From Variovorax paradoxus (lineage in GTDB: Bacteria; Pseudomonadota; Gammaproteobacteria; Burkholderiales; Burkholderiaceae_C), in assembly GCF_018614875.1 (NCBI RefSeq), contig NZ_JAGGNW010000015.1, positions 16,493-80,492 of the forward strand: a DNA stretch of 64,000 bases, written 5' to 3'. Below are positions 17,206 through 25,463 of this stretch, in pieces. Position 1 is the stretch's first letter. Each line of letters begins with the position of its first letter. The notes under the pieces were generated by a model. It was not told where the DNA came from. It did no database searches and saw only the letters and a program-made list of their open reading frames with translations. The position numbers and the translations under genes were made by a program.

Positions 17206-18330
17206 ATGCCCCGTCTCGACGACCCCCTCCACGACGCCGAAATCGGCTCCCGCGACAGTACGCTCGACACCACCCGCATCGACGACGTGCGCATCGGTGC
17301 GGTTCGTCCGCTCATCACGCCCGCGCTGCTGCAGGAACGCGTGCCCGTGCGCGACAACACGCTGGCGCTGGTCGAAGGCAGCCGCACGGCGATTGCCGAC
17401 GTGCTGCACGGCCGCGACGACCGGCTGATCGTCGTGGTCGGCCCATGCTCCATCCATGACCACGACCAGGCCATCGAATACGCCCAGCGCCTGAAGACCG
17501 TCGCCGATTCGCTGCAGGACGACCTGCTGATCGTGATGCGCGCCTATTTCGAGAAGCCGCGCACCACCGTGGGCTGGAAGGGCTACATCAACGATCCGCA
17601 CCTGGACGGCAGTTTCGCGATCAACGAAGGGCTGGAGCGCGCGCGGCGCCTGCTGCTCGAACTGACCACCCTGGGCCTGCCGACCGGCACCGAGTTCCTC
17701 GATCTATTGAGCCCGCAGTTCATTGCCGACCTGATCGCCTGGGGTGCCATTGGCGCCCGCACCACCGAGAGCCAAAGCCATCGGCAGCTCGCGTCGGGCC
17801 TGAGCTGCCCGGTCGGCTTCAAGAACGGCACGGACGGCAGCGTCAAGGTCGCGGCCGACGCCATCCTCGCGGCCCGCGCGCCGCATGCCTTCATGGGCAT
17901 GACCAAGATGGGCATGGCGGCGATCTTCGAGACCCGCGGCAACGACGACTGCCACGTGATCCTGCGCGGCGGCAAGGCCCCCAATTACTCGGCCGCGGAT
18001 GTCGCGGCCAGCTGCGAGGCGCTGCTGGCGAACGGCCTGCGGCCCCAGGTCATGGTCGACGTCTCGCACGGCAACAGCAGCAAGCAGCACCAGCGGCAGA
18101 TCGTGGTCGCCGAAGACGTGGCGGCGCAGATCGCGGCCGGCGAGCGGCGCATCACGGGCCTCATGATCGAGAGCCATCTCGAGGAAGGGCGGCAGGACCT
18201 GAAGCCTGGCGCCGCGCTCAAGCACGGTGTCTCGATCACCGACGCCTGCATCGGCTTTGCCCAGACGGTGCCGGTGCTCGAGGGACTGGCTTCGGCGGTC
18301 AAGGCGCGGCGGGGGCTGTCGAAAGCGTGA
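17206..18330 (+). CDS. aroG: 3-deoxy-7-phosphoheptulonate (DAHP) synthase, class I
   Basis: Condenses phosphoenolpyruvate and erythrose 4-phosphate, the first step of the shikimate pathway. 374 residues from ATG 17206; the frame is open upstream but this is where the family-like sequence begins. Motifs: VVVGPCSIHDHDQAIEYA, MRAYFEKPRTTVGWKGYINDP, PTGTEFLDLLSPQFIADLI, GARTTESQSHRQLASGLSCPVGFKNGTDG, ILRGGKAPNY, VDVSHGNSSKQH and MIESHLEEGRQD. The N-terminal extension fits a feedback-regulated AroF/AroG/AroH type; which amino acid inhibits it cannot be read with certainty. Confidence 0.93.
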   Translation: MPRLDDPLHDAEIGSRDSTLDTTRIDDVRIGAVRPLITPALLQERVPVRDNTLALVEGSRTAIADVLHGRDDRLIVVVGPCSIHDHDQAIEYAQRLKTVADSLQDDLLIVMRAYFEKPRTTVGWKGYINDPHLDGSFAINEGLERARRLLLELTTLGLPTGTEFLDLLSPQFIADLIAWGAIGARTTESQSHRQLASGLSCPVGFKNGTDGSVKVAADAILAARAPHAFMGMTKMGMAAIFETRGNDDCHVILRGGKAPNYSAADVAASCEALLANGLRPQVMVDVSHGNSSKQHQRQIVVAEDVAAQIAAGERRITGLMIESHLEEGRQDLKPGAALKHGVSITDACIGFAQTVPVLEGLASAVKARRGLSKA

Positions 18331-18515
18331 GGCTGGAGGGTCCGCAGTCGCTCGCTCCCGCGGCGCCTCACCCTGCGAGCTTGCGGGAGATCACGACGGC
18401 GCCGTCCGAACGAGACGAGCGGGGCACATAGCTGCGCCTCATGGCCGAACTTGTCGCACAAGTCGGCTGTGCTGAAACTCACCGTGGGTTTGATCGTTCG
18501 GCTTGCCCACGGTGT

Positions 18516-19484
18516 TCAGTCCAGCGTCGCCCCCGACTGCTTCACCAGCTTCTGGTGCTTCGCCAGTTCTGCCTGAAAGAAAGCCGGTGCAAGATCCGGC
18601 CCCGTATCGAGAATCGTGAGCCCCTGCGCAGCGATCGCCGTCTGAGCCTCGCGGGAAGCGAGAGCCGTCTTGACCGCGGCGTAGTCGGCATCGACGATGC
18701 TTTTCGGCAGGCCGCCCGGGCCGACGAGCGCGATCCAGGCGTCGAAGCTGTATCCAGGCACGCCGGCTTCAGCCACGGTGGGAACATCGGGCAATGCAGC
18801 CGAACGCGCCGGCGTCGACACCGCCAGCGCGCGCAGCGCACCGGCCTTCACCTGCGGACCGACCTGCGAGATCGAAACGAAGCCGAGCTGCACCTGGCCA
18901 CCGATCAGGTCGGTGATGAGCGGGCCCGTGCCGCGGTAGGGCACGTGCTTCATCGCGATGCCGGTCTCGCTGACGAGCAGTTCACTCGCAAGGTGCAAGG
19001 TGCTGCCGTTGCCCGCCGAGCCATAGTTGAGCTTGCCGGGGTTGGCCTTGGCATAGGCCAGCAGTTCCTTCACGTTGTTCACCGGCAGCGCCGGATGGAC
19101 CACGAGCACCAGCGGCACCGTGGCGAGCACGGCGATCGGCGTGATGTCCTTCAGGCTGTCGTACGGAATGGTCTTGTAGATGCCGGGATTGATGACGTGA
19201 TTCGACGAAATCATGCCGAGCGTGAGGCCGTCCTTCGGAGCCTTCACGATCTGGCTGGTGCCGGGAATGCCACCTGCGCCAACGATGTTCTCGACCACGA
19301 TCGGGTGACCCGCCGCCTTGCCGAAGCCCGGCGCGATGGCGCGGGCCACTGCATCGACGGTCGAGCCGGCGGCCAGCGGCACGATCATTCGCAGCGGCTT
19401 GTCGGACTGCGCCAGCGCAGTGCCGAGACAACTCAGGGCAAGAAGTGCCGCCAGCGCGGTGCGGCGGAAAAGTATCGGGTTCAT
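18516..19484 (-). CDS. TctC-type periplasmic solute-binding protein (Bug family)
   Basis: 322 residues. Signal peptide at residues 1-25 (LAALLALSCLGTALAQ), then the family pattern KPLRMIVPLAAGSTVDAVARAIAP, GHPIVVENIVGAGGIPGT, a YGSAGNGSTLHLASELL loop and MKHVPYRGTGPLITDLIGG. Binds carboxylate ligands for uptake. It lies 35 bases downstream of the hydro-lyase gene in the same direction, with a LysR gene before that; no TctA/TctB partner is adjacent. The ligand is therefore probably a di- or tricarboxylate related to the hydro-lyase's substrate (inference). Confidence 0.9.
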   Translation of the reverse strand: MNPILFRRTALAALLALSCLGTALAQSDKPLRMIVPLAAGSTVDAVARAIAPGFGKAAGHPIVVENIVGAGGIPGTSQIVKAPKDGLTLGMISSNHVINPGIYKTIPYDSLKDITPIAVLATVPLVLVVHPALPVNNVKELLAYAKANPGKLNYGSAGNGSTLHLASELLVSETGIAMKHVPYRGTGPLITDLIGGQVQLGFVSISQVGPQVKAGALRALAVSTPARSAALPDVPTVAEAGVPGYSFDAWIALVGPGGLPKSIVDADYAAVKTALASREAQTAIAAQGLTILDTGPDLAPAFFQAELAKHQKLVKQSGATLD

Positions 19485-19519
19485 GGGTTTTGTCTCCTGT
19501 TCTTTGTGGGGTACTGAAT

Positions 19520-21508
19520 TCAGCTGTGCCGCTGCCGCAGCGTCTCGAATGACACGAGCTCGCCGGCGATCGCGCTGGCGGCCACGGTCGGCGGGCTCGC
19601 GAGCCAGACCTGGCCGGGTCCTCCGCGGCCCGGGAAATTGCGGTTGATGGCGCTGACGGTGACCTGGTCGGCGCGGACCGAACCGCCAGGCCCGCAGTTG
19701 CCGCAGGCGCCGCACGACGGTTGCAGCATGCGTGCGCCGACTTTTTCGAACGCGTCCATGTAGCCCCGTGCGATGCAGTGATCGCGAACGGCCGTGGTCC
19801 CGAACTGGAGGAAGAGCTGCACGCTGGGCGCGACTTTCAGATCGCGGTCGGCGGCCCAGCGCAACACCGCGTGATAGTGGTCGAAGTCTTCGCGCTTGCC
19901 GGCGGTGCAGGAGCCGCCGTAGGCGATGTCGATGCGCACCGGGGCGGCCACCTCGCGCAGCGGCAGGCCGTTGCCGGGATCACCGGGCCGCGCCACCATC
20001 GGTGGCACGGCAGCGCAGTCGACGTGCAGGGTTTCGGCATACGCGGCGCCCTCGTCGCTCGCCATCCATGGCTCGAGCACGAAGTCGACGCCGCGGCGCT
20101 CGCGCAGGAAGCGCACGGTTTCCGCATCCGGTGCGACGATGCCGGTGAAGCCGCCGAGCTCCGCCGTCATGTTGGTGAGCGTCGCACGTTCGTCGGTCGA
20201 CAGTGCCGCAATGGCCTCGCCGCAGAACTCGAACACCTTGCCGACGCCGCCGCCGTTGCGGACGAGCGGCAGCGCCAGCAGATGCAGCACGATGTCCTTG
20301 GCCGTGACACCGGCTGGCATGCGCCCGTCGAGCACGATGCGCAGCGATTGCGGCACGGTGAGCCGCACCGCGCCTGTCACGAAGGCGTTCGCCATGTCGG
20401 TGGTGCCGACGCCGAAGGCCACGCAGCCGAGGGCGCCGCTGTGCGGGGTGTGCGAATCGGTGCCCACCACCAGTTGGCCCGGCAGCGCATAGTGCTCGGC
20501 CACCATCGCGTGCGAAATGCCGGCGATGTGGGTGCCGTCATCGGCCGCCGCCTCGGCTTCGGTCAGCGTGCGGTGCGAGCGCAGGCCGTAGGCAGCGACG
20601 AACTCGCGTTGCGCCTCGACCATGCGATGCACGTTCGGCACCAGTCCGCCACGCACGTGCGCCGGGCTTTCCTCGACATAGGAGGTGTGGTCTTCGAACA
20701 CGACGATCGATGCCGGGTCGCGCAACGCCAGGGGGTGTCCAAAGGCCGCATGCAGCATGTGCGCTGCCATGCCGGTGTAGTACTCGTGAATGAAGCGTAG
20801 ATCGGCGCGCACGAAAGCACCGTCGCCGGGCACGGGATGGGCCTCGGTGAGTTCGGTGGCAAGCGCATGGCGCGCCACGATCTTCTCGAACAGCGTGCGC
20901 GGCCGTGCGTCCGCCAGGGCGGGTGCCGCGGCGACGTTGCGCATGAACTGTTGGCCGAAGCGCAGCAGGCCACCGCTCTTGAGAATGGCGGTCGCCAGCG
21001 CGTCGCGGCCGGCCACCAGGTCTTCGACCGGTATCGCCTCGCCGGCCTGAATGCGCGAGACCAGGCCGAAGTCGGTCGAGGTGAACAGGCCGATGTTGTC
21101 GGCGTTCTGGCGGTAGATGCGCTCGAAGCTTTCGGCGATCACGAGCCGCACCCCGGCCAGTTTCTCGGCGGCCGGGCTGTGCTCGCGCGACGAGCCTTTG
21201 CCGTAGCGCTTGCCGGCGACCACCACCTCGATGCCGTGCGTGCGGACCGCGTCGATGCCGATGGGTGTCGCCTCGCCCGCACGAAGGCCGGTGTAGGGGT
21301 AGCGGCCAAGCTTGTCGTCGTAGTGCGTGAGGATCGGCAGCGGCGTGATCTCGTCGGTCGAGACATCGTCACGCAGTGGGCGTGCCGTATCGAGCGCCAC
21401 GGGTTCGCCCTGCAGGCTTTGGTCAACGACATCGGCCGATTGGCTCAGGAAGAGGATAGCCGGGGCGAAGCGCTGCGGCGGCGTGCTGGCTGACGAAATG
21501 GCTGGCAT
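19520..21508 (-). CDS. Aconitase-superfamily hydro-lyase with inverted domain order
   Basis: 662 residues. The swivel (LeuD/aconitase domain 4-like) part comes first, at about residues 35-190, with the substrate-binding GKGSSREHSP motif near residues 103-112. The catalytic Fe-S part (LeuC-like) follows from about 205: FEDHTSYVEES, VVGTDSHTPHSGALGCVAFGVG, one cluster Cys in YGGSCTAGKREDF and two in PSCGACGNCGPGG. In normal aconitases the swivel domain is C-terminal. All three 4Fe-4S ligands are present, so it should be active; the substrate (isopropylmalate-, homoaconitate- or methylcitrate-like) is not clear. Between a LysR regulator and a TctC gene, co-directional. Confidence 0.85.
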   Translation of the reverse strand: MPAISSASTPPQRFAPAILFLSQSADVVDQSLQGEPVALDTARPLRDDVSTDEITPLPILTHYDDKLGRYPYTGLRAGEATPIGIDAVRTHGIEVVVAGKRYGKGSSREHSPAAEKLAGVRLVIAESFERIYRQNADNIGLFTSTDFGLVSRIQAGEAIPVEDLVAGRDALATAILKSGGLLRFGQQFMRNVAAAPALADARPRTLFEKIVARHALATELTEAHPVPGDGAFVRADLRFIHEYYTGMAAHMLHAAFGHPLALRDPASIVVFEDHTSYVEESPAHVRGGLVPNVHRMVEAQREFVAAYGLRSHRTLTEAEAAADDGTHIAGISHAMVAEHYALPGQLVVGTDSHTPHSGALGCVAFGVGTTDMANAFVTGAVRLTVPQSLRIVLDGRMPAGVTAKDIVLHLLALPLVRNGGGVGKVFEFCGEAIAALSTDERATLTNMTAELGGFTGIVAPDAETVRFLRERRGVDFVLEPWMASDEGAAYAETLHVDCAAVPPMVARPGDPGNGLPLREVAAPVRIDIAYGGSCTAGKREDFDHYHAVLRWAADRDLKVAPSVQLFLQFGTTAVRDHCIARGYMDAFEKVGARMLQPSCGACGNCGPGGSVRADQVTVSAINRNFPGRGGPGQVWLASPPTVAASAIAGELVSFETLRQRHS

Positions 21509-21587
21509 GCCGAATGATCGCGGCCGTGTCGCATGCCCGAAAGCGCCGATGCGGCAAACGGGCTCTCTCCAAATGCGAGATCCGGAC

Positions 21588-22475
21588 TTACCCGCGAAGA
21601 GCCTCGATCAGCGCCGCCACGGCGCGCCCGCGTGGCGACTTGCGCAGCGCGTACATGTGCAGCTCGCGCGCGGCCCAGGGGTCGTCGAGCGGGCGCCGTG
21701 CAAAACGGGCATTGCCAGCGTAGGCCGCCGCCGCGCTCTGGGGAATCACCGCAATGCCAAGTCCGGCCTCAACCATGCGGCAGACCGCATCGAAGCTGCT
21801 GACCGACACGGTCGGCGCAAACGAGCGGTGCAGAGCGGCCGCGCGCTCGTGCAGGGAACGGTCCAGTGCGCCGCCCTGGTGAACGCCGATCAAGGGGTGG
21901 CCGAGCACCTCGGCAAAACCCAACGACTTGCGTTTGGCCAGCGCATGGGCGGCCGGCAGCACCACCAGCAACGGGTCCATTGCGAATCGCCACGACTCGA
22001 GTCCCGCCGGCACCGGCACCTCGACCCCTACGCCCACGTCGGCACGGTCATCGAGGCAGGCACGTATGACGTCGCGCGTGTCCTGCTCCTGCAGCGACAC
22101 CTCGACCTGCGGGAATGCCGTCATGAAAGATTGCAGCCGTTCCGGCAGGAAACCGATCACCGCCGACATGTTGGCGTACAGCCGGACCGTGCCGCGCACC
22201 GCATCCCCCACGGTCTGAACCTTGCGCACGAGCGCCTGCAGGTCGGCGTCGATCTGCTCGCCGCCCGCCAACACCACATTGCCGGCATCCGTGAGCTCGA
22301 CGCCGCGCGGCGAACGGATCAGAAGCGTGGTACCGAACGCGTGCTCCAGGTCGGCAAGTCGCCTGCTCAGCGCAGACGGTGCGATGTGTTCCTGCCCCGC
22401 CGCGCGAACGATGGATCCCGCCCGCGCAACGGACACGAACAACCTGACACTGTAGGGATCGACGCGACGGGCCAC
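21588..22475 (-). CDS. LysR-family transcriptional regulator
   Basis: 295 residues if it starts at the GTG at 22475; the frame is open further upstream, but this start gives a normal LysR length and places the winged-helix immediately (DPYSVRLFVSVARAGSIVRA, then SALSRRLADLEHAFGTTLLIRSPRGVELT, residues about 8-65). The effector-binding domain follows (VRLYANMSAVIGFLPERLQSF, DDRADVGVGVEVPVPAGLES). It sits 79 bases before the hydro-lyase gene on the same strand and probably controls the hydro-lyase/TctC pair. Confidence 0.88.
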   Translation of the reverse strand: MARRVDPYSVRLFVSVARAGSIVRAAGQEHIAPSALSRRLADLEHAFGTTLLIRSPRGVELTDAGNVVLAGGEQIDADLQALVRKVQTVGDAVRGTVRLYANMSAVIGFLPERLQSFMTAFPQVEVSLQEQDTRDVIRACLDDRADVGVGVEVPVPAGLESWRFAMDPLLVVLPAAHALAKRKSLGFAEVLGHPLIGVHQGGALDRSLHERAAALHRSFAPTVSVSSFDAVCRMVEAGLGIAVIPQSAAAAYAGNARFARRPLDDPWAARELHMYALRKSPRGRAVAALIEALRG

Positions 22476-22513
22476 GAGATGAGCTTGTAAATTCGCGTTT
22501 GTCCAGCGCCTTT

Positions 22514-22914
22514 TCAGGCGGTCGATGCGGCGGTGAAAGCCGCCAACTGAGCATTGAACGCACGCTTGAAGGCCCCCCGCGCTTCGCCGCGGGCGACATA
22601 GGCGAAAAGGTTCGGATATTCGTCCAGCAAACCTGATCCGTTCAACCTGCGCAGCACCGCCACCATCAGAAGGTCGCCAGCGCTGAACTCGCCGTCGAGC
22701 CAGTCGGCATCGCCAAGCCGATCGGAAAGATCGTCCAGCCGATGACGCACGCGGCCCTCGAGAACAGGCACGCGCTCCTCGTATCAGGGCTTGCCGCGCT
22801 CCACATGCCGGGCGTAAGGCCCACTTCTTCGAGCGCCCAACGAACACGCATGTCACGCGCCTGTCCCTTGCCGCCGTCGGGCGACCGCTCAAAGGCCGTG
22901 AAGATGGGGATCAT
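22514..22914 (-). pseudogene. Decayed glutathione S-transferase gene
   Basis: The minus strand begins with a good GST N-terminus (FERSPDGGKGQARDMRVRW then ALEEVGL, start near 22914). The frame then shifts: a PYARHVERGKP stretch continues in another frame and hits a stop, and the C-terminal helix domain resumes as EERVPVLEGRVRHRL, LGDADWLDGEFSAGDLLMVA and ARGEARGAFKRAF up to 22514. The middle of the protein (most of the thioredoxin fold) is missing. At least one small indel and one large deletion are needed, so it cannot encode a working enzyme. Confidence 0.8.
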
Positions 22915-23043
22915 TGGAGTTCCATGCTCGAGCCTCGTTGGAAAGACTGTCGTTGACAACTCACCCCACCATCACTAGGCTGAGCCTGCCAGACGAAGTG
23001 CCCTTGTGTTCTCTTGTTTTTCCATACCTCATCAGGAGGCATT

Positions 23044-23634
23044 ATGCGAAGAATCGTCGCGTCCCTAAGCGCCATGCTCATGCTCGCTGCCCTGACCGCG
23101 GTGGCGCAGGAACCACCCAACAAACCCAGCCACAAGGGCATGGCCAAGGCCGGCGGGGCCAAATCCGACGCCGCCGTTATCAGCAAGGCGATCAGTGCCG
23201 CGCCGCCGGACATCGGCCGCAACGCCGCGGTCATGGGCATGGGCGCCGATGGCAAGATGAAGGAGTTGCGCCCCGGCACCAATGGGTGGATGTGCATGCT
23301 GGATCTCGCCGGCGATTCGATGTGCCTCGACAAGGAGTGGCAGGCCTGGGGCGATGCCTGGATGAACAAGAAAGACCCGCCGAAGCCGAAGGCGCTCGGC
23401 GTGGCCTACATGCTCAATGGCGACAAGGGCGCCAGCAACACCGATCCCTATGCGACCAAACGGACAGCCGACAACCAGTGGGTCGTGAGCGGACCGCACA
23501 TCATGGTTCTGCCGACGGACGTCAGTCAGCTCGAGTCGTATCCGACGGACTGGACCAAGGGTGGTCCGTGGGTGATGTGGAAGGGGACGCCCTACGCCCA
23601 CATCATGGTGCCCACGAAGTCGATGTCGAAATAG
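23044..23634 (+). CDS. Secreted protein of unknown function
   Basis: 196 residues from ATG 23044, chosen because a perfect AGGAGG lies 6 bases upstream; earlier in-frame starts lack one. Signal peptide at residues 1-22 (IVASLSAMLMLAALTAVAQ). The mature protein has the features MLDLAGDSMCLDKEWQAWGDAWMNKKDPP, GVAYMLNGDKGASNTDPYA, SGPHIMVLPTD and MWKGTPYAHIMVP, which I recall from conserved periplasmic proteins of unknown role in soil proteobacteria. Two Cys residues could form a disulfide. Confidence 0.75.
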   Translation: MRRIVASLSAMLMLAALTAVAQEPPNKPSHKGMAKAGGAKSDAAVISKAISAAPPDIGRNAAVMGMGADGKMKELRPGTNGWMCMLDLAGDSMCLDKEWQAWGDAWMNKKDPPKPKALGVAYMLNGDKGASNTDPYATKRTADNQWVVSGPHIMVLPTDVSQLESYPTDWTKGGPWVMWKGTPYAHIMVPTKSMSK

Positions 23635-23652
23635 GGCCCGTGAAGCTGGCGC

Positions 23653-24207
23653 TCATGGCGCAGGCCATGAGGCTGGCCTGTGCAATCGTGGCTGCCGATG
23701 TTCGCGCTCCTTCGCGGCTCGCACCTCTTTCGAAATGGACGAGACCACGGCAGCCCATTCCTCTGCCGTGAGCAGCAGCGCCGTCTGCGAATGCAAGAGC
23801 GTGTCCTCTCTGTCCAGATGCACGTACATGAACTGCCGGTGCTGTTGCAACAGGGCCTCGGCCTCCAGGGCTGCTTTGGCATCGCCGGCCTCGGCAAGCT
23901 TCAAGAGGGCCTTCGCCTGCGAGAGGAGGCCGCTGCAGTGTTCACTCTCCGAGCCGAGCTGATGGAGAAGCTCGTCAGCTTCGCCTGATCTTCCGCGCAG
24001 CATGTTCAGCATGACGACGCCTTTGGGGCGATGCGTTGTTTCTTCAAAGGCCTGAAGGCGCTCGATGACTCTGATGGCGGACGTCGCTCGTTGCCGAGAG
24101 CATGCCCCATCCTCTGTGGTCATCACCGTATCGAGTCGTGCCAACAACTCTCGGGTGCGAGTGTGCTCGGCGCGCAAGATGGCCCACGCGCATTCGGCTG
24201 CCAACAT
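23653..24207 (-). CDS. Hemerythrin-like (HHE) cation-binding protein
   Basis: 184 residues, with AAGGAG 7 bases before the ATG at 24207. Helical throughout, with His residues placed as in the four-helix hemerythrin bundle: AEHTRTRELLARLD near the start, THRPKGVVMLNML and a Glu-rich ELLHQLGSESEHCSGLL in the middle, then HRQFMYVHLDREDTLLHSQTALLL near residues 122-145. The E-x-x-H-type ligand set is not complete in every helix, so di-iron binding is likely but not certain. Possible roles are oxygen, nitric oxide or iron sensing. Convergent with the preceding secreted-protein gene. Confidence 0.7.
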   Translation of the reverse strand: MLAAECAWAILRAEHTRTRELLARLDTVMTTEDGACSRQRATSAIRVIERLQAFEETTHRPKGVVMLNMLRGRSGEADELLHQLGSESEHCSGLLSQAKALLKLAEAGDAKAALEAEALLQQHRQFMYVHLDREDTLLHSQTALLLTAEEWAAVVSSISKEVRAAKEREHRQPRLHRPASWPAP

Positions 24208-24648
24208 GCCACGTCTCCTTTGGACCAGCGAACTGCTCCGAAATTGCCTGTGAGCTTGAGCCTTTTTGACGCCATGGTTCTACATCGTTGCGACCGGTAC
24301 TGCAAGCCATCCCGCCGACGTCAACGCGCTCTTTCGCGGCGACGACGCGGCCGGCTGCGGGAATCTCCTGAACGAGCTTGCAGCTTGCACCAGCGGGCAT
24401 GTTCGGCTCTGCGTCGAATTCGTCAGGCGACTGCTCGCCGGCTTGCGCCGACAGGCCTTGGAACCATTGACCCCTTTCGGGGCCGGCCGCCATCCGATGG
24501 TTCTCCTGGTTCATTGGCTGCCGCAGTCTGAATCGCAGCCGAGAAGGGTGGGGAAGTCCTTGGCTCAGGTCGGCATTTTGAATGGGCTGCTCTTGGGGCC
24601 GACACAGCCTTGATGTGCCACTCGGCCACTTCAAGTCAGGACAAAGTG
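24208..24648. other. Gene-poor stretch of about 440 bases
   Basis: Between the hemerythrin-like gene and the nucleotidyltransferase gene. Open frames exist on both strands (for instance 24266-24613 on plus) but none has a recognisable family, a good ribosome binding site or convincing codon pattern. No repeat or tRNA seen. Confidence 0.4.
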
Positions 24649-25458
24649 TTAACGCAGCATGCTCTCGAAGGCATACCTGCATGTTGCTTGAATTTGTTCC
24701 GGGGATAGGTTCCGATCCGCAGGAATGCGCGCGGCGTCGCGAACCATATCGTTGACTTCAGCGAATGTGTGCTTGCTGAGCTTGCGCACCTCATCGGCCA
24801 GACTTCCGAGCGCCGGTGCGACACGCGCATGCCAGTGCGCATTGAACTCATCCAGCAGTGCGCCGAAGAGTTCGACCGTGTCGTAGATGTACAGCACGTC
24901 CTGGGCCCTTTTGTTTGCGGGTCGATATTGCTGGATCAAGAACTTCTGGACCATGAAGCACAACGGATTGGCCACCTGAACATCCATTCGCTCTGGCAGG
25001 GGAACGCTTTCTTGTTGTCCTAGGCTAGTCACCCAGGGATCGACGAGAAGAATGTCCAGGTGTCGGATCTTCTGCGCCGAAATGCCTGCCTTCGCCATGG
25101 TCGCGTCGGCTTCTCCGCTTCGTCTGCGGCCGCTTCCCGCCAAGGGTGTTAGGAACTCGGCATAGAAGCCGCCGGCCTCGTCGCCAAGCGTATAGTGCGC
25201 CGCCGGAGGTCGATGGTCGCCGCCCAACTTCTCCTGGAATCCATGCTGCATCAGCGCTTGCTTGATGTCGCCTTCTAGGGGCTCCTTGTTGGCAAAGGCG
25301 AGGTCCGTGTCGCGGGTGAACACAGGTTGATAGTCCAGCTGATTTGCCCTCGGGTCCAGTCGGTGGAGACGATGGCCCCATCCTCCGATGAAGATCAGTT
25401 GCTGGCGCCAGGGAGCCAGGGCCTGGATCAGCCTCGCGAAAGCTTCTAGGTCATTCAT
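24649..25458 (-). CDS. AbiEii-like nucleotidyltransferase (putative toxin of an AbiE-type pair)
   Basis: 269 residues. The DNA polymerase beta-type nucleotidyltransferase signature is visible: IFIGGWGHRLHRLD (GG at residues 25-26) followed by FTRDTDLAF (Asp50 and Asp52, the metal ligands). The C-terminal helical half contains MVQKFLIQQYRPANKRAQDVLYIYDTVELF, comparable with the conserved Lys/Arg plus Asp segment of AbiEii toxins. AbiEii toxins act in the cytoplasm by nucleotide transfer to target RNA. It is the second gene of a two-gene unit, starting 5 bases after the stop of the upstream gene, so the two are surely co-transcribed. No self-standing promoter seen. Exact target unknown. Confidence 0.75.
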   Translation of the reverse strand: MNDLEAFARLIQALAPWRQQLIFIGGWGHRLHRLDPRANQLDYQPVFTRDTDLAFANKEPLEGDIKQALMQHGFQEKLGGDHRPPAAHYTLGDEAGGFYAEFLTPLAGSGRRRSGEADATMAKAGISAQKIRHLDILLVDPWVTSLGQQESVPLPERMDVQVANPLCFMVQKFLIQQYRPANKRAQDVLYIYDTVELFGALLDEFNAHWHARVAPALGSLADEVRKLSKHTFAEVNDMVRDAARIPADRNLSPEQIQATCRYAFESMLR

Positions 25459-25463
25459 CTGTT

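Noticed and set aside
18331..18515. CTCCCGC ... GCGGGAG inverted repeat as a bidirectional terminator between aroG and the TctC gene
   Set aside because: The loop is too long (over 20 bases) and there is no T-run on either side.
24044..24682. Minus-strand 212-codon open frame across the hemerythrin-like gene and the gap
   Set aside because: No family resemblance and overlaps a better-supported gene with a good ribosome binding site.
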